From positions 372,001 to 436,000 of the forward strand of contig JAQFVV010006547.1 in assembly GCA_028023455.1 (NCBI GenBank): a stretch of 64,000 bases of DNA. The letters are read 5' to 3'. How positions within the stretch are numbered: the first letter of the stretch is position 1; each line of letters begins with the position of its first letter. The notes beneath the pieces are model-generated. The model was not told the origin of the DNA, did not search any database, and was given only the letters and a program-made list of their open reading frames with translations. Shown piece after piece: positions 23,791 to 35,093 of this stretch. The stretch comes from Epiperipatus broadwayi. Taxonomy: Eukaryota > Onychophora > Udeonychophora > Euonychophora > Peripatidae. The translations under genes were made by a program, and so were the position numbers.

Positions 23791-26700
23791 ATGAAAGGAA
23801 TCAATCTAATACCTTTTGTCGTTTGTTCCATAATTAACAAGTTTATAGAGTGTAATTTAAGGTCCCTAAGGGTTGGTTTGATTAATCTTCGTGTATAATT
23901 ATATAGGATGTGTATTGAAAGAAGATTGTTATGGGAGCAATTTATTAATACAATCATGGTAAGGTATAATATGCTCTTATCTCAATCCCATTGTGTTGGT
24001 ATTCATTTCTTTACATATATACAAGAATTATGGTTAGTTATTTTTTAGAGCAAGACTGAGAATTATAAAGTGCAATAAATTGTAATACGTTATAATCATT
24101 TTTAATCATAGCAAAAGTATGTAGTATGTATTGTATGTGTATATGTGAATTTATAATCATTTGTAAAATTCTTTTATTCTCAGAATTTTGCAATTTTTCA
24201 TGTATCGCACTAAAAATTAGAAATTATTTCTAGTATAATTATTTATTACTGATTCGCTTCTTTTTTGCATTTTTTAGATATTTATCTTTGTTAGAATGAT
24301 AACTGCTGTGGAATTAATTAAAGAATTTAGAAATTGTAAAAAGTACACGGAACAAAATTTACTAAATTAGCTAGTATAATCTATTTCTTGTAATTTTTTT
24401 TTTTTTTGATGGATGGATTGTAAAAGAGTTTTTCAATTGTAATTTTTAATTTCATTGTGCGTAATAAACTCTTAGAAAAGCGCATTTCTATCATTTAATT
24501 TTTTATTTAAAAACATTCCATTTGTGAACCATTGGGATTTTTTTTTTGGCACAATTAACCGATGGTTGTTTTATATATATATAAAGAGCCGTTATAAGTG
24601 ATATCATGGGATGTGTTGATGCATGAAGTGACTTCTCTTTAGAGAAAGTCTGCACTTTCAGTGCATAATGTTGAGAAACCCTGTTAACCATGATAAATAC
24701 TCCATCCGTCTAAAACCAATATATATAGCACAATAAACTCTTCTACCTTAGTCTTTATGACTAATTCACTCTTTTTCTTATTCCATTTTTAATAAAAGAT
24801 TATTTCCACTATCCTATCAATCTATTCTTCACTTTCATTATTAAGATCCTAAATATATATATATAAAAATCTTTATCTATTTCCTTTCCACTATATTTAC
24901 ATTTCTATCATTTTCTAGATAGTGTAGGCTGAGTTATCTATCTCTATGTCATAATTTTTATTTTTGCCTTCTAATATTAAATAAGATGCCATGTTGTTGA
25001 GTTAAATATAATTTGTTATCATAGTTTGATATTGTTATTATTTTTTAAATAGTTTTCTGTGTCCATGTTTTATTTTAAAATGTTTAATAATTTGTTAATT
25101 TTTGATCTGTGCATTTTTTTATTTGTTATGCGCCAATTTCTTTTTTTAATTAATAATTTAAATTAATACTATTAGTCTGTAATAGATATTTTTAATTTTC
25201 TATTCTTGATCTAAATTTCTCAATAATATATAAAACAGTGAAGGTATAAACTGAAATACTCAATTATCTGTTTTGATTAGCATCTTGTAGCAAAGACTAA
25301 TATAAGTTGACTAATACAATGTTGTATTACCACCTCACCACTTTAATTAGATGCATTAGAAAGCTTCAAGTTAACTCCTTCTAAGACTCAGTTTTATTTA
25401 CCTTTAGCAGTTTAACTTATCTAATAAGATTTTGCTGTCTTGAAATGCTTGACAAAAGATCTTTCTAAATAAATATCTTTCTTTAATATTGACTTTTCTA
25501 GTTTATTCTCTACAAGGATCTAGAATAAATAACAAGAAAACATTTTTTTTTATTAGTTATAATGAATTGTGTTAAAAATATTTTTTAGATTGTAAGAAAT
25601 AAAATATTTATTAATAGACAAAAATAAACAATAAAAAACATAAACTTTACTACAATGTAATTTGTGGACATTTTAATAGAGTGTGATTTGTGGACTATAA
25701 CTTTATTAAAATAATAAAAAATATTTTTGAGGTATGGTGTTAGTATTGTTGAATATTTAGTTGTTTGATTACTATATATTCTCTTTTTTTTAATCTTATA
25801 TTTATAATTGAAAATTTAATTAAAGTACCATTAATCTATATCATCATGGGAGAAAAATAATTTGCTCTCTTTATTCATTCCAGAATAATCTATTGTAATT
25901 TTGAATAATCAATGGATACTAAGTAGTTTCTGGCTATTAGTCTTTATCAATGAAGGCTTGATTTGAACCTATACTCCCATCAGTCACCTTTATTGGGCCC
26001 TATATCATTCAAGATAATAACTGGATATCCAAAAACATTCTAGTTTTTTGAACCTAAGCCATTTTGTTTATATTATTATTTAAGGTTGATTCAGCCATCA
26101 AATTATATGTATATATTAGGGATTATTGTATACATAAATAAAGTAGAAAATAATTCTTTCAAATATTCCATTTCTCCATTAAACTTTTTAAGTTTGGATT
26201 TGGATTTTTATCTTCATTGCAATCTTCACTATTAAAAAACATAAAGAAATTTCATGAGTAAAACATATCTATTACTTTTATCATTTCAAAAAAAAAAAAA
26301 AAATGGAAATGCAGAGAATATTTAATTTGGCCAGTACCAATACTGAAGTGATATTCTGATAATATCTTATAGTCATTGTAAAAACAGTATCATCCATTTC
26401 TGATTAGTAGCTATCAATTTTATATGTTGTGAGCTTGTTAGACATCCATTCTTTTTTATATATTATTCATATAAATGTGTTTAAAATATTTTTATGGGTT
26501 TGACATCTGACTTCATATCAACAATGATATCTGGTGGTTTTTTTTTAAAAAAGATAAATATTAGAGATGAAGAGGAAAGATTTTTTTATATTTATTTCAT
26601 ATCATATCCTAATGTGATCCTCTTCTTTATTATCATTTGGAAAGTCTTTCTCAGCTAAGCTCTTCTCACTTTTAAGATTAGCAGACTGTAAGTTTGATTT

Positions 26701-26904
26701 ATCTAAGTTCAATTCCAGCACATACTTTTTAATAGAATATGATTTCATTTTATGAATGTGATCAGTTCATTTGTGTTTGCAGTATTTGTCAATATTATGA
26801 AATATAATCAAAGTAAGAACATATGTTGAAAAATGCACACTGCACTCTTTCATTAGATATATGAAATATTTAATGATTGATTACATTGTTATGTTGATTG
26901 CAGG

Positions 26905-27058
26905 AAGCCTTTGATTCTTTGGAAAGAATGCTATATAACAATAGAACATCATATGATTACTTACTTAAAAGAGGTGGCTATGAAGATGTAATAGCTAAAA
27001 TTATTCTTAGATTTGGATGTGGATCACTGTCTAGAGCCATTGGTTATTTAAGATTATA
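26905..27058 (+). other. Unrecognised 51-codon open patch behind a splice-acceptor-like site
   Basis: TGATTGCAG ends at 26904. The following frame, beginning GAAGCC, stays open for 51 codons with an unusually balanced amino-acid content (EAFDSLERML..., KRGGYEDVIAKIILRFGCG) and stops at TAA. Further on, 27116-27199 in another frame gives CYYCKSYDCIEKV. It may be an eroded transposon protein or a host exon with an in-frame stop. No family is recognised. Confidence 0.25.
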
Positions 27059-30000
27059 ATAGATAGCGATGGGAGAATAAAAGATATGTATTTTAAAAAA
27101 GTTTCTTACACAAGTGTTATTATTGTAAGAGCTATGATTGCATTGAGAAAGTTATAACTGTTGAGGAATCATTTGATATACTTTATCATCAGAAGTAAAT
27201 TTTATTGCAAAGTCCATATGAGAAAAAAGCAAGAAAATGCACCACCTGAAATTTTTTTTTGAAATATTACTTCACTACTGCATAAGCTTAATATGAAATA
27301 CTGTCAAGTTTTGTTTAATTAATTTTAGGTGAACGTTTCAATATGATATTTTCAATGTTTTTAGAAAAGACTAAGCAATCAGATATTATAGGCAATTAAT
27401 CTTTTTATTGTTTTCATTGTAATAAATTATTTAGTCAAGCAACTTTATAAATGGTCTCTGGAAACTCTTGATCTAATGTAGATTGTCTTAAAATTGATAT
27501 TGTTATGCTTGTAAATAAATGCTGCATGTTGGGAGGAGGGGGAGAACCAGTTGTTCGTGATGTATGTATTTTTATTTTGAAAGTTAATATTTTAAACTAT
27601 TTTATGAATCAAGTGATCTCGTAGGCTCTTGATATCCACAAGAGAATAATTTAGATGTAACCTTTCCAACAATTTCTATTAATTTTTAATTATAAATTTT
27701 TATTGTTTTTTAATTGATTGAATGCCATTGAAATACTTAATGAATCTTACTGTATTATATTACCACTAGGTAGTGAAGATCTTAGGTTAGTAAATACAAA
27801 AGATTAGATAGTGAATATTCTAATGCAAAAATGAGGAAACCAGGAGTGTAAATGATTTTTAAAAAATAAGACAAAAGCAAGTTAATAATTGAACATTTTA
27901 AAATTAGTTTAGAAGAAATAGATTATAAGTTAACAATAGATATGAAAATGCTAGTTTGCCTATCTGAAGTGAAACTCAAAGAGATTTTAATAAAATTAAT
28001 GGTAAGAATTAATACCATTGCTTGAAAGAGGTTGTCAGAATAAATAACAAATGATTAGAGAACTGTTAAATATTTTTAAATAATTTAATAGTGAGTTGAA
28101 GATAAAATTTTATTAGGAGATGATGATGGGAAATTTTTCTGTAGGATAAGTTCTATTAATAACAGATTGAATGGAAAGTATGCAGGTGATAAAATTATTA
28201 GAATTTTTAAAATAATCTCAGTGGTAGATTACATTTAAATTTTGAGAGGTTTTATAAATGCAATTTGAGATTTTTTTTCAATAAAAAAATTAGTAAAGAA
28301 AGAGTGAAATAGCTGTAGGGATAAACAAAAAGAGAGTAATATGAGAAAGAGAGGAAACTAAAAAAAATTATAAAAGAAAAGAAAAATGATGTATGAAAAT
28401 ATTAAGATAAGATTTTGAAAATGCAAAGGAAAAGGCAAATTGAGATGTAGAGGAAAAAATGGAAATTGTAATAAGCAAATATAAATTAGAATCTAAAAAT
28501 CAATGATGAGTCATTTTTTTAAGATTTTTGTTGGAAGATTTAAGCATAATAGATAATATGAAAGAAGTAATGCTGACTTTATTACAAAGGACAAATATAA
28601 TACAATAAATAGCAATGAATATAAGGTGGCTTGAGTTTTTTTATGTATGATAATAATTGTTTATAAGAGCAATTTATCTGGCAATAGGGAGGAGAAATAA
28701 CATTTCTTAGTGTTTGATAAAAGAGATGTTAACAACTTTAAGAAACAAGGTCAAGACTTTAATGAGAATATAAAGAAACTGATTGAAAGAAAATGAAACT
28801 GTGAGAGATCCTTATATTTGTTTTGTAAAAATATTTGTTTAGAAACAGACAATTTATTAAAATCATATGATGAGGATTTTATATGGCCAAGAAATCATTA
28901 GAAATATAGTGTCAGTATATGTATTAAAAAAAGTGACAAGATACAAGGAATTTAAAGTTTTGATGAAAAGAAAAATAAATTTCAAATAATCATAACTTTT
29001 ATTAATTGAATTTAGAATAAAACAACTGCAAATTAAAGTAGATGTTAATAAAATTAAGAAATTGTAGATGGAATATAAATAATAAAACCAAGTTAATTAA
29101 TATTATGGAACTTTGGAAAAGAAAATGAATATTGGCTATATGTTGTATTATGAAGATTGATATAATATTGAGAAATTCATTGGTAAATGTTTGCTAGAAG
29201 AAAGAAAAAAATACTCATAATTTATAAAAATATATATTACTTAATGTGAAGGAAAGAAAAAAGGCAAACAGAATGTACAATGTAAAGGCAGAAATTACAA
29301 AGAAAATTATATATGTTCAAGGATAATTCATTTCATGTAATTGAGTCTATAAAATGCTACTGACAAAGTGTTTTTTTTTTTTTTTCATTTTCTTCTTAAT
29401 TTCTGTAGATAGACTGAGTTTTCTTAAATAAACATTTAAAATCATTTAAATTTTGTTTAAGCAAATAATATAAATAATAATTTTTTTTGATTTTTAATTT
29501 TAATATATAATAATTTATTTTTTTAGACTGTTGGTTATTATGTATATCTCTCTTCCTTCACTATTTTGCATTTAATAAGAAATACAACAATATTAATGTT
29601 CATTATATATTTTTTAATATTTTTTATCAGTTTCTATCATAAATATACCCAGTCTAAATTCATTTTGTACCATATATGGTCCTGTGTATAATTCACAGAA
29701 AACTCCACACATTTGCAATTTAGTTGCTGCTATTAAACACCTGATGTCTTACCTGGAATTTTGTAACTTTTTGTTATACTTTATTCTAATGCCTAACTTT
29801 GTTTAGCATATTATTTAATATAATAATTTTATATTGTTAATTAAACTTGCTTTTAAATTACTGACTTTTTTCCAATTTTTATTTTTGGATATGTTTGTTT
29901 GATTTGGAATATCACTAAATCATTTTTTTGGAATATTATATTGCTATCAAATATGATATGTTACCAGTATACTGTTTCAATTTGACTACCAAACCTTAAA

Positions 30001-30549
30001 GGATTTTTCTTTTGCATTCTCATTTAGTTGTTTTTTTTTTTCTCTTTTTTTATTAATTTTTTTTTTTTTTTTAGAGTTTATTTTTCTGATCATTCTGTTT
30101 TGTTCTGGGCTAATTGGAAGTCATATATGAGTATCAAGTTACATGTGTGGAACAAAATATTGTAGATTTTTTTAATGATATGATGTATATGATTTTTGCT
30201 TATAATTAATATTTCTTTTTCATCTTCTATGTTTTTACATATATGTTGTGTTTCTCTTTTACACTATCAAAATTAATTTTTCATTTTTCTACAAAACATA
30301 TTAAATTTTTCATCCAGTTGTTAACCCCACTCCCATCCCGCCTCACCTTTTTGAGATGTGTTTATTACTTTTATTTCAGGGATTTGATACACTAGGCATA
30401 TAATCGCTTTTTATCTACTGATTTTTTTAAATTTCAGTTTTGAACAATTCTAGTAGATTATTGATAGTTTTGTGTATATAGTTTCTTAAATCATTTTTAT
30501 ATCAGTTATTCATCTTATTTCTGCTAGTTTTTTTTTTCATGTGTCTTAG

Positions 30550-30627
30550 CATCGTCCAGGAAGCGAACCCGCTAACTCGGGACAATTGCTTTTAAGGCAG
30601 TTGTGCTGACCTCTCGACCACCAACCT
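30550..30627 (-). repeat. tRNA-Leu-like SINE head or tRNA pseudogene
   Basis: On the minus strand a pol III A box (TGGTCGAGAGG) near 30622 and a B box (GGTTCGCTTCC) near 30561 have tRNA-like spacing. An anticodon arm ACTGC-CTTAAAA-GCAAT gives anticodon TAA (Leu), and the long segment before the B box resembles a class II variable arm. The two ends do not pair into an acceptor stem, so a working tRNA is unlikely; a tRNA-derived SINE or pseudogene fits better. Confidence 0.6.
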
Positions 30628-31192
30628 TGACTATTATTTTAAATAAACTTGAGATATTTTAATGTCTTTTTGAAATTATGTTTTAATTTTTTCCTGAAGT
30701 TTTATAGATTTATACCTTGTATTTTTTCTTTGTCTTCAATATTTCTTTTTTATCTCTTCTTTTTTCTTACATCTTTTATTTCGACCATTTTTTTTTTTTT
30801 TTGAGATTTGTGAACTTTCTTTGACAATTGTGAAATTTCCTGCATTCTCTTCTTGGATGTATTGGAGCTTTTAGTTCTTTACTATATTATGTCTAGATAT
30901 TTATTAAGTTTTCTTTTCCTTCTGCATTTTTTTTTTTTGTGGAAGTAAGAATTCTTCAAATTTCACCTGCATTTTATCTTGAAATTCTTTCAAGTAATTG
31001 GAAATTCATCATGAAGTAATTTTTAATTATTTTATTATTGTAGCTTCAGTCATTAACCCTAATGTATTTTGATTATAATAATTTATCATCATTAATTTTA
31101 AATGCAGTTAAAATGATAAAAGTACTGAGATTATGAATTTTAAAATATCATCTACTCAGTTTTTCTTTTCAAAAATAATTCATAATTTTCCA

Positions 31193-31510
31193 TATATATA
31201 AATGAAACACCAGACTTCTTTTTAAAACTTCTTTTTTATATGATTATTAGAAAAATGAAATAACACACCAACATTTCGACTATTTGATAATAGTCTTTTT
31301 CAAGGAAACCATGTGCTATTTTATTTTTATAATAGTCATATAAAAAACAAGTCTTGCGTTGTTAGCCGAGAGGTATCGCAGCCGCCATGCAAGCAAGTAG
31401 TTGGTTGCAGACGGGTGTGGGTTGGCGTCCCGGCAGATGCTATGACATATTAAAAAAAAAAAAAAAACAAGTTTTAAAAAGAAGTTTGGTGTATTCATTT
31501 ATATATATAT
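31193..31510. mobile_element. Small fold-back element with a SINE inserted in its right arm
   Basis: 31193-31252 (ATATATAAATGAAACACCAGAC...) recurs inverted at 31328-31342 and 31460-31510. The right arm is interrupted by a tRNA-derived sequence that the left arm lacks. The centre (31265-31312) contains, on the minus strand, AAAGACTATT and AATAGTCGAAATGTTGG. That resembles the stem-plus-GAAA part of the hammerhead-ribozyme-like motif often found in Penelope-like element terminal repeats, but the conserved CTGATGA is not intact. Confidence 0.55.
31343..31471 (+). repeat. tRNA-derived SINE with poly-A tail and target duplication
   Basis: The A-box-like TAGCCGAGAGG (31363-31373) is followed by a GC-rich tRNA-like body to about 31440 with a degenerate B box (GGGTTGGCGTCC). 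Then come TATGACATATT and a poly-A run (31453-31466). AAAAACAAGT occurs immediately before and AAAAACAAGTT after, fitting a target-site duplication. The overlapping ORFs on both strands are spurious. Confidence 0.75.
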
Positions 31511-33169
31511 ATTCATATTTATCTGCACAAAAAACCAAAACAGAGAAAATAATGGTTTTTGTAATTTTTATTTTCAGTATCTAACTTTGCAAGGGTCACT
31601 CTCATAAAATTTAAGCACATTTTCTACTTATTTATTTATCAAGATCTTACTGTCCATTCTTTATATATAAACAAAATAATAATTTTTTCGGATTTGTGAT
31701 GTTGGCATTTTAGTAATAATGATATGTTGGACTATTTCCATTAACTAATATTAAATATTGAATGTCTTTAGAAAAATTATAAACTTTAACTTCCAAATAT
31801 GTCTCACTGATAGTAATTGCACACAGTTAGTATATAGACATTTTGAGTGGTAATATTCCCCTCTCTTCTCCAGGTGTTTGTGGCATGCCTAGTATGGGAA
31901 TCAAACTTGGACCTTTAGTTGTATGAAAATTAAATTTTAAGATAACACTGTAAGTAACTGATCTATTTAACAGTCTATAGAAATTTGATATACATATCTA
32001 TGAGGTTTTCTTCATTTCACTTTTTTCTTAAGAGAAAGCTTAAATAATGGTTTTTAGACATTATGTATTGTCACACTGCATGATTAATGGTGTTATTTGC
32101 TATTGTCACATGATCAGATTCTTTGAATTTTTTTTTGTACTTTTTCTTTTCCAATATTTTTGTATTTTTTTAAATCTAACATATGTTCATTGATATATAC
32201 ATAGTCTGCTACCTTAAATATGTTGTTTTCTTTTTTCTAATTATCAATCTGTGCTTTTATTTGGTTTTAGTGGTTGACACCTCCCATATTCACATGGTAT
32301 TTCATTGATGCAGTTTTTGGTTTTCAGCATTTCATGTTTAGATTTTGTAGAAGTTAGAATTCATCCTAATACAATATGGCTTTGGAAAGCTGTTCTTAAG
32401 ACATTCAGTATTTAATATCAGATAATGGAAATAATCCAATGCATAATACTAAAATAACATCATGGCAACCCTTCAAAGCAACACTATGTAATTGGTAAGG
32501 ATCTAATACTATGTAAAACTTTAAATATCATGAAAAATTATATCTTAAACTGGCCAAAGTAGAAAATCAAACTTTCTTACATAAATGTAAATCAGAAGGA
32601 ATTGTTTCTAAGGTTTTGCTGAGTAAATTATTCAGAAAACAAATGCAGCCCCGATAAGAGAAAGAATAAATATTGAAAGGTTTTCCAAATATCAAACCTT
32701 GCATTCCATTAGTAATATAAAATGTTTTCTAAAAAATAAACTTACTGATGAAGAGACTTCACAAGAGTTTCTCAAGCAAGATCATGTTGTAAAGTTTATG
32801 TAAAAATAAAAGAATGGCAAAAAAAAACTTGTAAACCTAGCATGGGCATATCAAGATCATAATGTAATAAACAATCTACCAGGTTTATCTATTAAAAATA
32901 TTAATTCTAAACATTTAATAGATACTGACAATTTTTTTTTCTAGAAAAAGGATTACTTTCCTATCCACTTTATTTAATATTCCTTTATTAGATATAATGG
33001 CTTTCCCGAGGAAGTCATCAAAAACTGTTTCTAGAAGAAGCAGCTTTAAAATGCTGGAGAATAAAAAGAATACTGGAGAGGCACCAAAAATTGAAATTAA
33101 ATATTTGCCTTGATGAAAGGAAAATTATTAAACTTTCAAACTAAACAAATTTATAATCATTATACATTA

Positions 33170-34660
33170 TGACAAAGGCAATGTTACAATAAATGGATAC
33201 AACTGCTTTTGATAACAAAATGCAAGAACTCCTTACAGCAGGCCAAGACAAAAAAGTGGCACCCTCCCTCACAAAGTTGTAACTCCATCCCTTCCTACAC
33301 AAAGTTGCCAATGTTATTCAGAAAGCATTGCAGGTGATTCAGAAAGAAGTAGATTTTTTTTTAATTCTTTTGATCTCTTTAAAATCCATAAGGATCATAT
33401 TAATCCATCTTGCCAAAACTTGTCAAGACTTTTTCTCAAGAGGCTATAGAATTAATCAAGAACATGAAAATTGAAAGAACTAACATATTGGTAAACTTTG
33501 ATTTGGAAAGTTTGTTTACAAATGTAACCTATGAATGGAGCATTGTCTGTTGTAAGGAAATGATTAATGAAAATTGAAAGAACTAACATATTGGTAAACT
33601 TTGATTTGGAAAGTTTGTTTACAAATGTAACCTATGAATGGAGCATTGTCTGTTGTAAGGAAATGATTAATGACAATAATAGTTTACATCTGAGAACATC
33701 TATTCTTATAGATAGTATAATGAAACTATTAATATTCTTCATAATCACAACATACTTCCAATACAATGCAGAATTTTAATAAAATCAGGGGATGACTATG
33801 GCCTCACATCTCTGAATAACAATATTTATATGGAAGAATTTGAAACCTCAGCCTTAAACACTACTCTACATCCACCTAAAGATTGACTTTACTATATTGA
33901 TGATACATTTGTTGTATGGTTACATGGTGAAGCACTATAGCAAACATTCTGAACAGATCTTTACAACATATCTCTTTCTAATAAATTCACAATAGACTCA
34001 GAATAAAGTAAAAAAATGGTATTTTTAAATGTTATTATGTCAGGATTTTCTCATGATAAAATCAAAACTACAGTTTACAGGAAACATACCCACAGGAAAT
34101 ATGTAATCACACCGACAACATAAAATATGAAGTTATATTATCACTATGGACAAAGCAAAAGAAGTTTTTTCAGAAACTAGTGATTTGAAAAAGAAAAGAT
34201 TTGCATAGATCATACTTTAAAGACAAACAACAATAAGAAATATCAAAAGAAAAAAACAATTATTGAGATCTGTAATGTTTCCTTATATACCAAAATATCA
34301 GACCTAAAGAAAATTCTGCAATGAATATAACATCAGAACAGGTTTCCAAAGCCATACCACACTATGAGAAATTCTAATATCTACAAAGCTTAAATTTGAA
34401 ATGCTGAAAAAGAAAATTTGCATTTATGGAATATCATGTGAATTTGGAAGAATGTATATTGTTGAGAGCATTTGTCCCATTGAAAATTAGTTGAAAGAGC
34501 ACAAACCAGCAATTAAAAAAGAGAAATGAAACATATCTAAAATAGCAGACTATGCACATATCAATGAACAAATGCTCATTTGGAAAAATACAAAAACTTT
34601 GGATAGAGAGGAAAAAAGTACAAAGAAGAAAACTCAAAGTCTGTGCTCACATGACAATGA
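33170..34660 (+). pseudogene. Penelope-like reverse transcriptase with GIY-YIG endonuclease, broken
   Basis: Visible motifs in order: FKIHKDHINPSCQNLSRLF near 33378; NILVNFDLESLFTNVTYE at 33485-33537 (the Penelope version of the RT Asp motif) and again in a duplicate; GDDYGLTSLNNNIYMEEFE near 33790-33845; YYIDDTFVVWLHGE at about 33890-33932, the catalytic DD box; TVYRKHTHRKYV near 34070; then the nuclease part IYGISCEFGRMYIVE near 34416-34462 with LKEHKPAIKKEK near 34488. Stops interrupt it (for example before LYYIDD and within the nuclease). The family normally reverse transcribes at nicks made by its own nuclease. Confidence 0.87.
33464..33669 (+). repeat. 103-bp tandem duplication inside the reverse transcriptase
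   Basis: 33464-33566 and 33567-33669 are virtually identical; each encodes the NILVNFDLESLFTN segment. The unit is not a multiple of three, so the duplication itself shifts the frame. The near identity of the copies compared with the decay around them suggests that it arose after the element had died. Confidence 0.9.
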
Positions 34661-35093
34661 CAAATAAGCCCATAAGTCAAGCCAGGGTGTCAATATGTCT
34701 GGATGCCACTGATTAATCATGTTCTTAAAGAAAAAAAAAAGGAGAAATCAGGAACATCCTCTTAGATAAATATATGAAATTTCTACTGATTGTTACCTTT
34801 GACAAAATTGATTAGTGTTAACTTAAAATGTAATATTTATGAATCTAAAGATCCATGTTCAATTCCCTTGCTAGTACTTTCACTACCAGAAATACTTGAA
34901 GAAGGAAAATAATAATACCACTCAAAATGTTGTGTTATATAGTAACAGGCACATTATTACCATTGTTAACAATATAATAAAGTTTAAAGTTTTTTTATTA
35001 AAGACATTCAAAACTTAATATTAAATGATGGAAATAGTCTAACATATAATTAATACTAAAATTCTAATTTCTCTTTCTTATTACTATGTAATT

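Larger units (their letters stand above)
22262..31192. other. Long AT-rich stretch, mostly without recognisable content
   Basis: No gene is supported in these 8.9 kb. Visible items are a (CA)n/(TA)n tract at 23731-23790, B-box-like SINE traces near 25960 and 26650-26725, an unexplained open patch at 26905-27058, and a tRNA-derived repeat at 30550-30627. 27800-29330 is purine-rich on the plus strand, and 29340-31000 is rich in long T runs. Both could be eroded retroelements, but I see no protein motif. Confidence 0.55.
32392..35093 (+). mobile_element. Penelope-like retroelement, decayed, with tandem terminal repeats
   Basis: Protein remnants follow the order of Penelope-like elements: an N-terminal segment (TFLHKCKSEGIVSKVLL, about 32568), a DKGN..T.....AFDNKMQELL segment (about 33170-33240), reverse transcriptase motifs, and a C-terminal GIY-YIG endonuclease. 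About 100 bp at 32392-32495 recurs in direct orientation at 35000-35093 (shared phrases AAGACATTCA, ATGGAAATA, AATACTAAAAT, ACTATGTAATT), as expected for pseudo-LTRs of this family. Many stops and frameshifts make it inactive. Confidence 0.85.

Noticed and set aside
23718-23957. Minus-strand ORF of 79 codons
   Set aside because: A third of it is translated microsatellite.
30550-30627. Functional tRNA-Leu gene
   Set aside because: No pairing acceptor stem and an imperfect B box; tRNA-derived repeat or pseudogene preferred.
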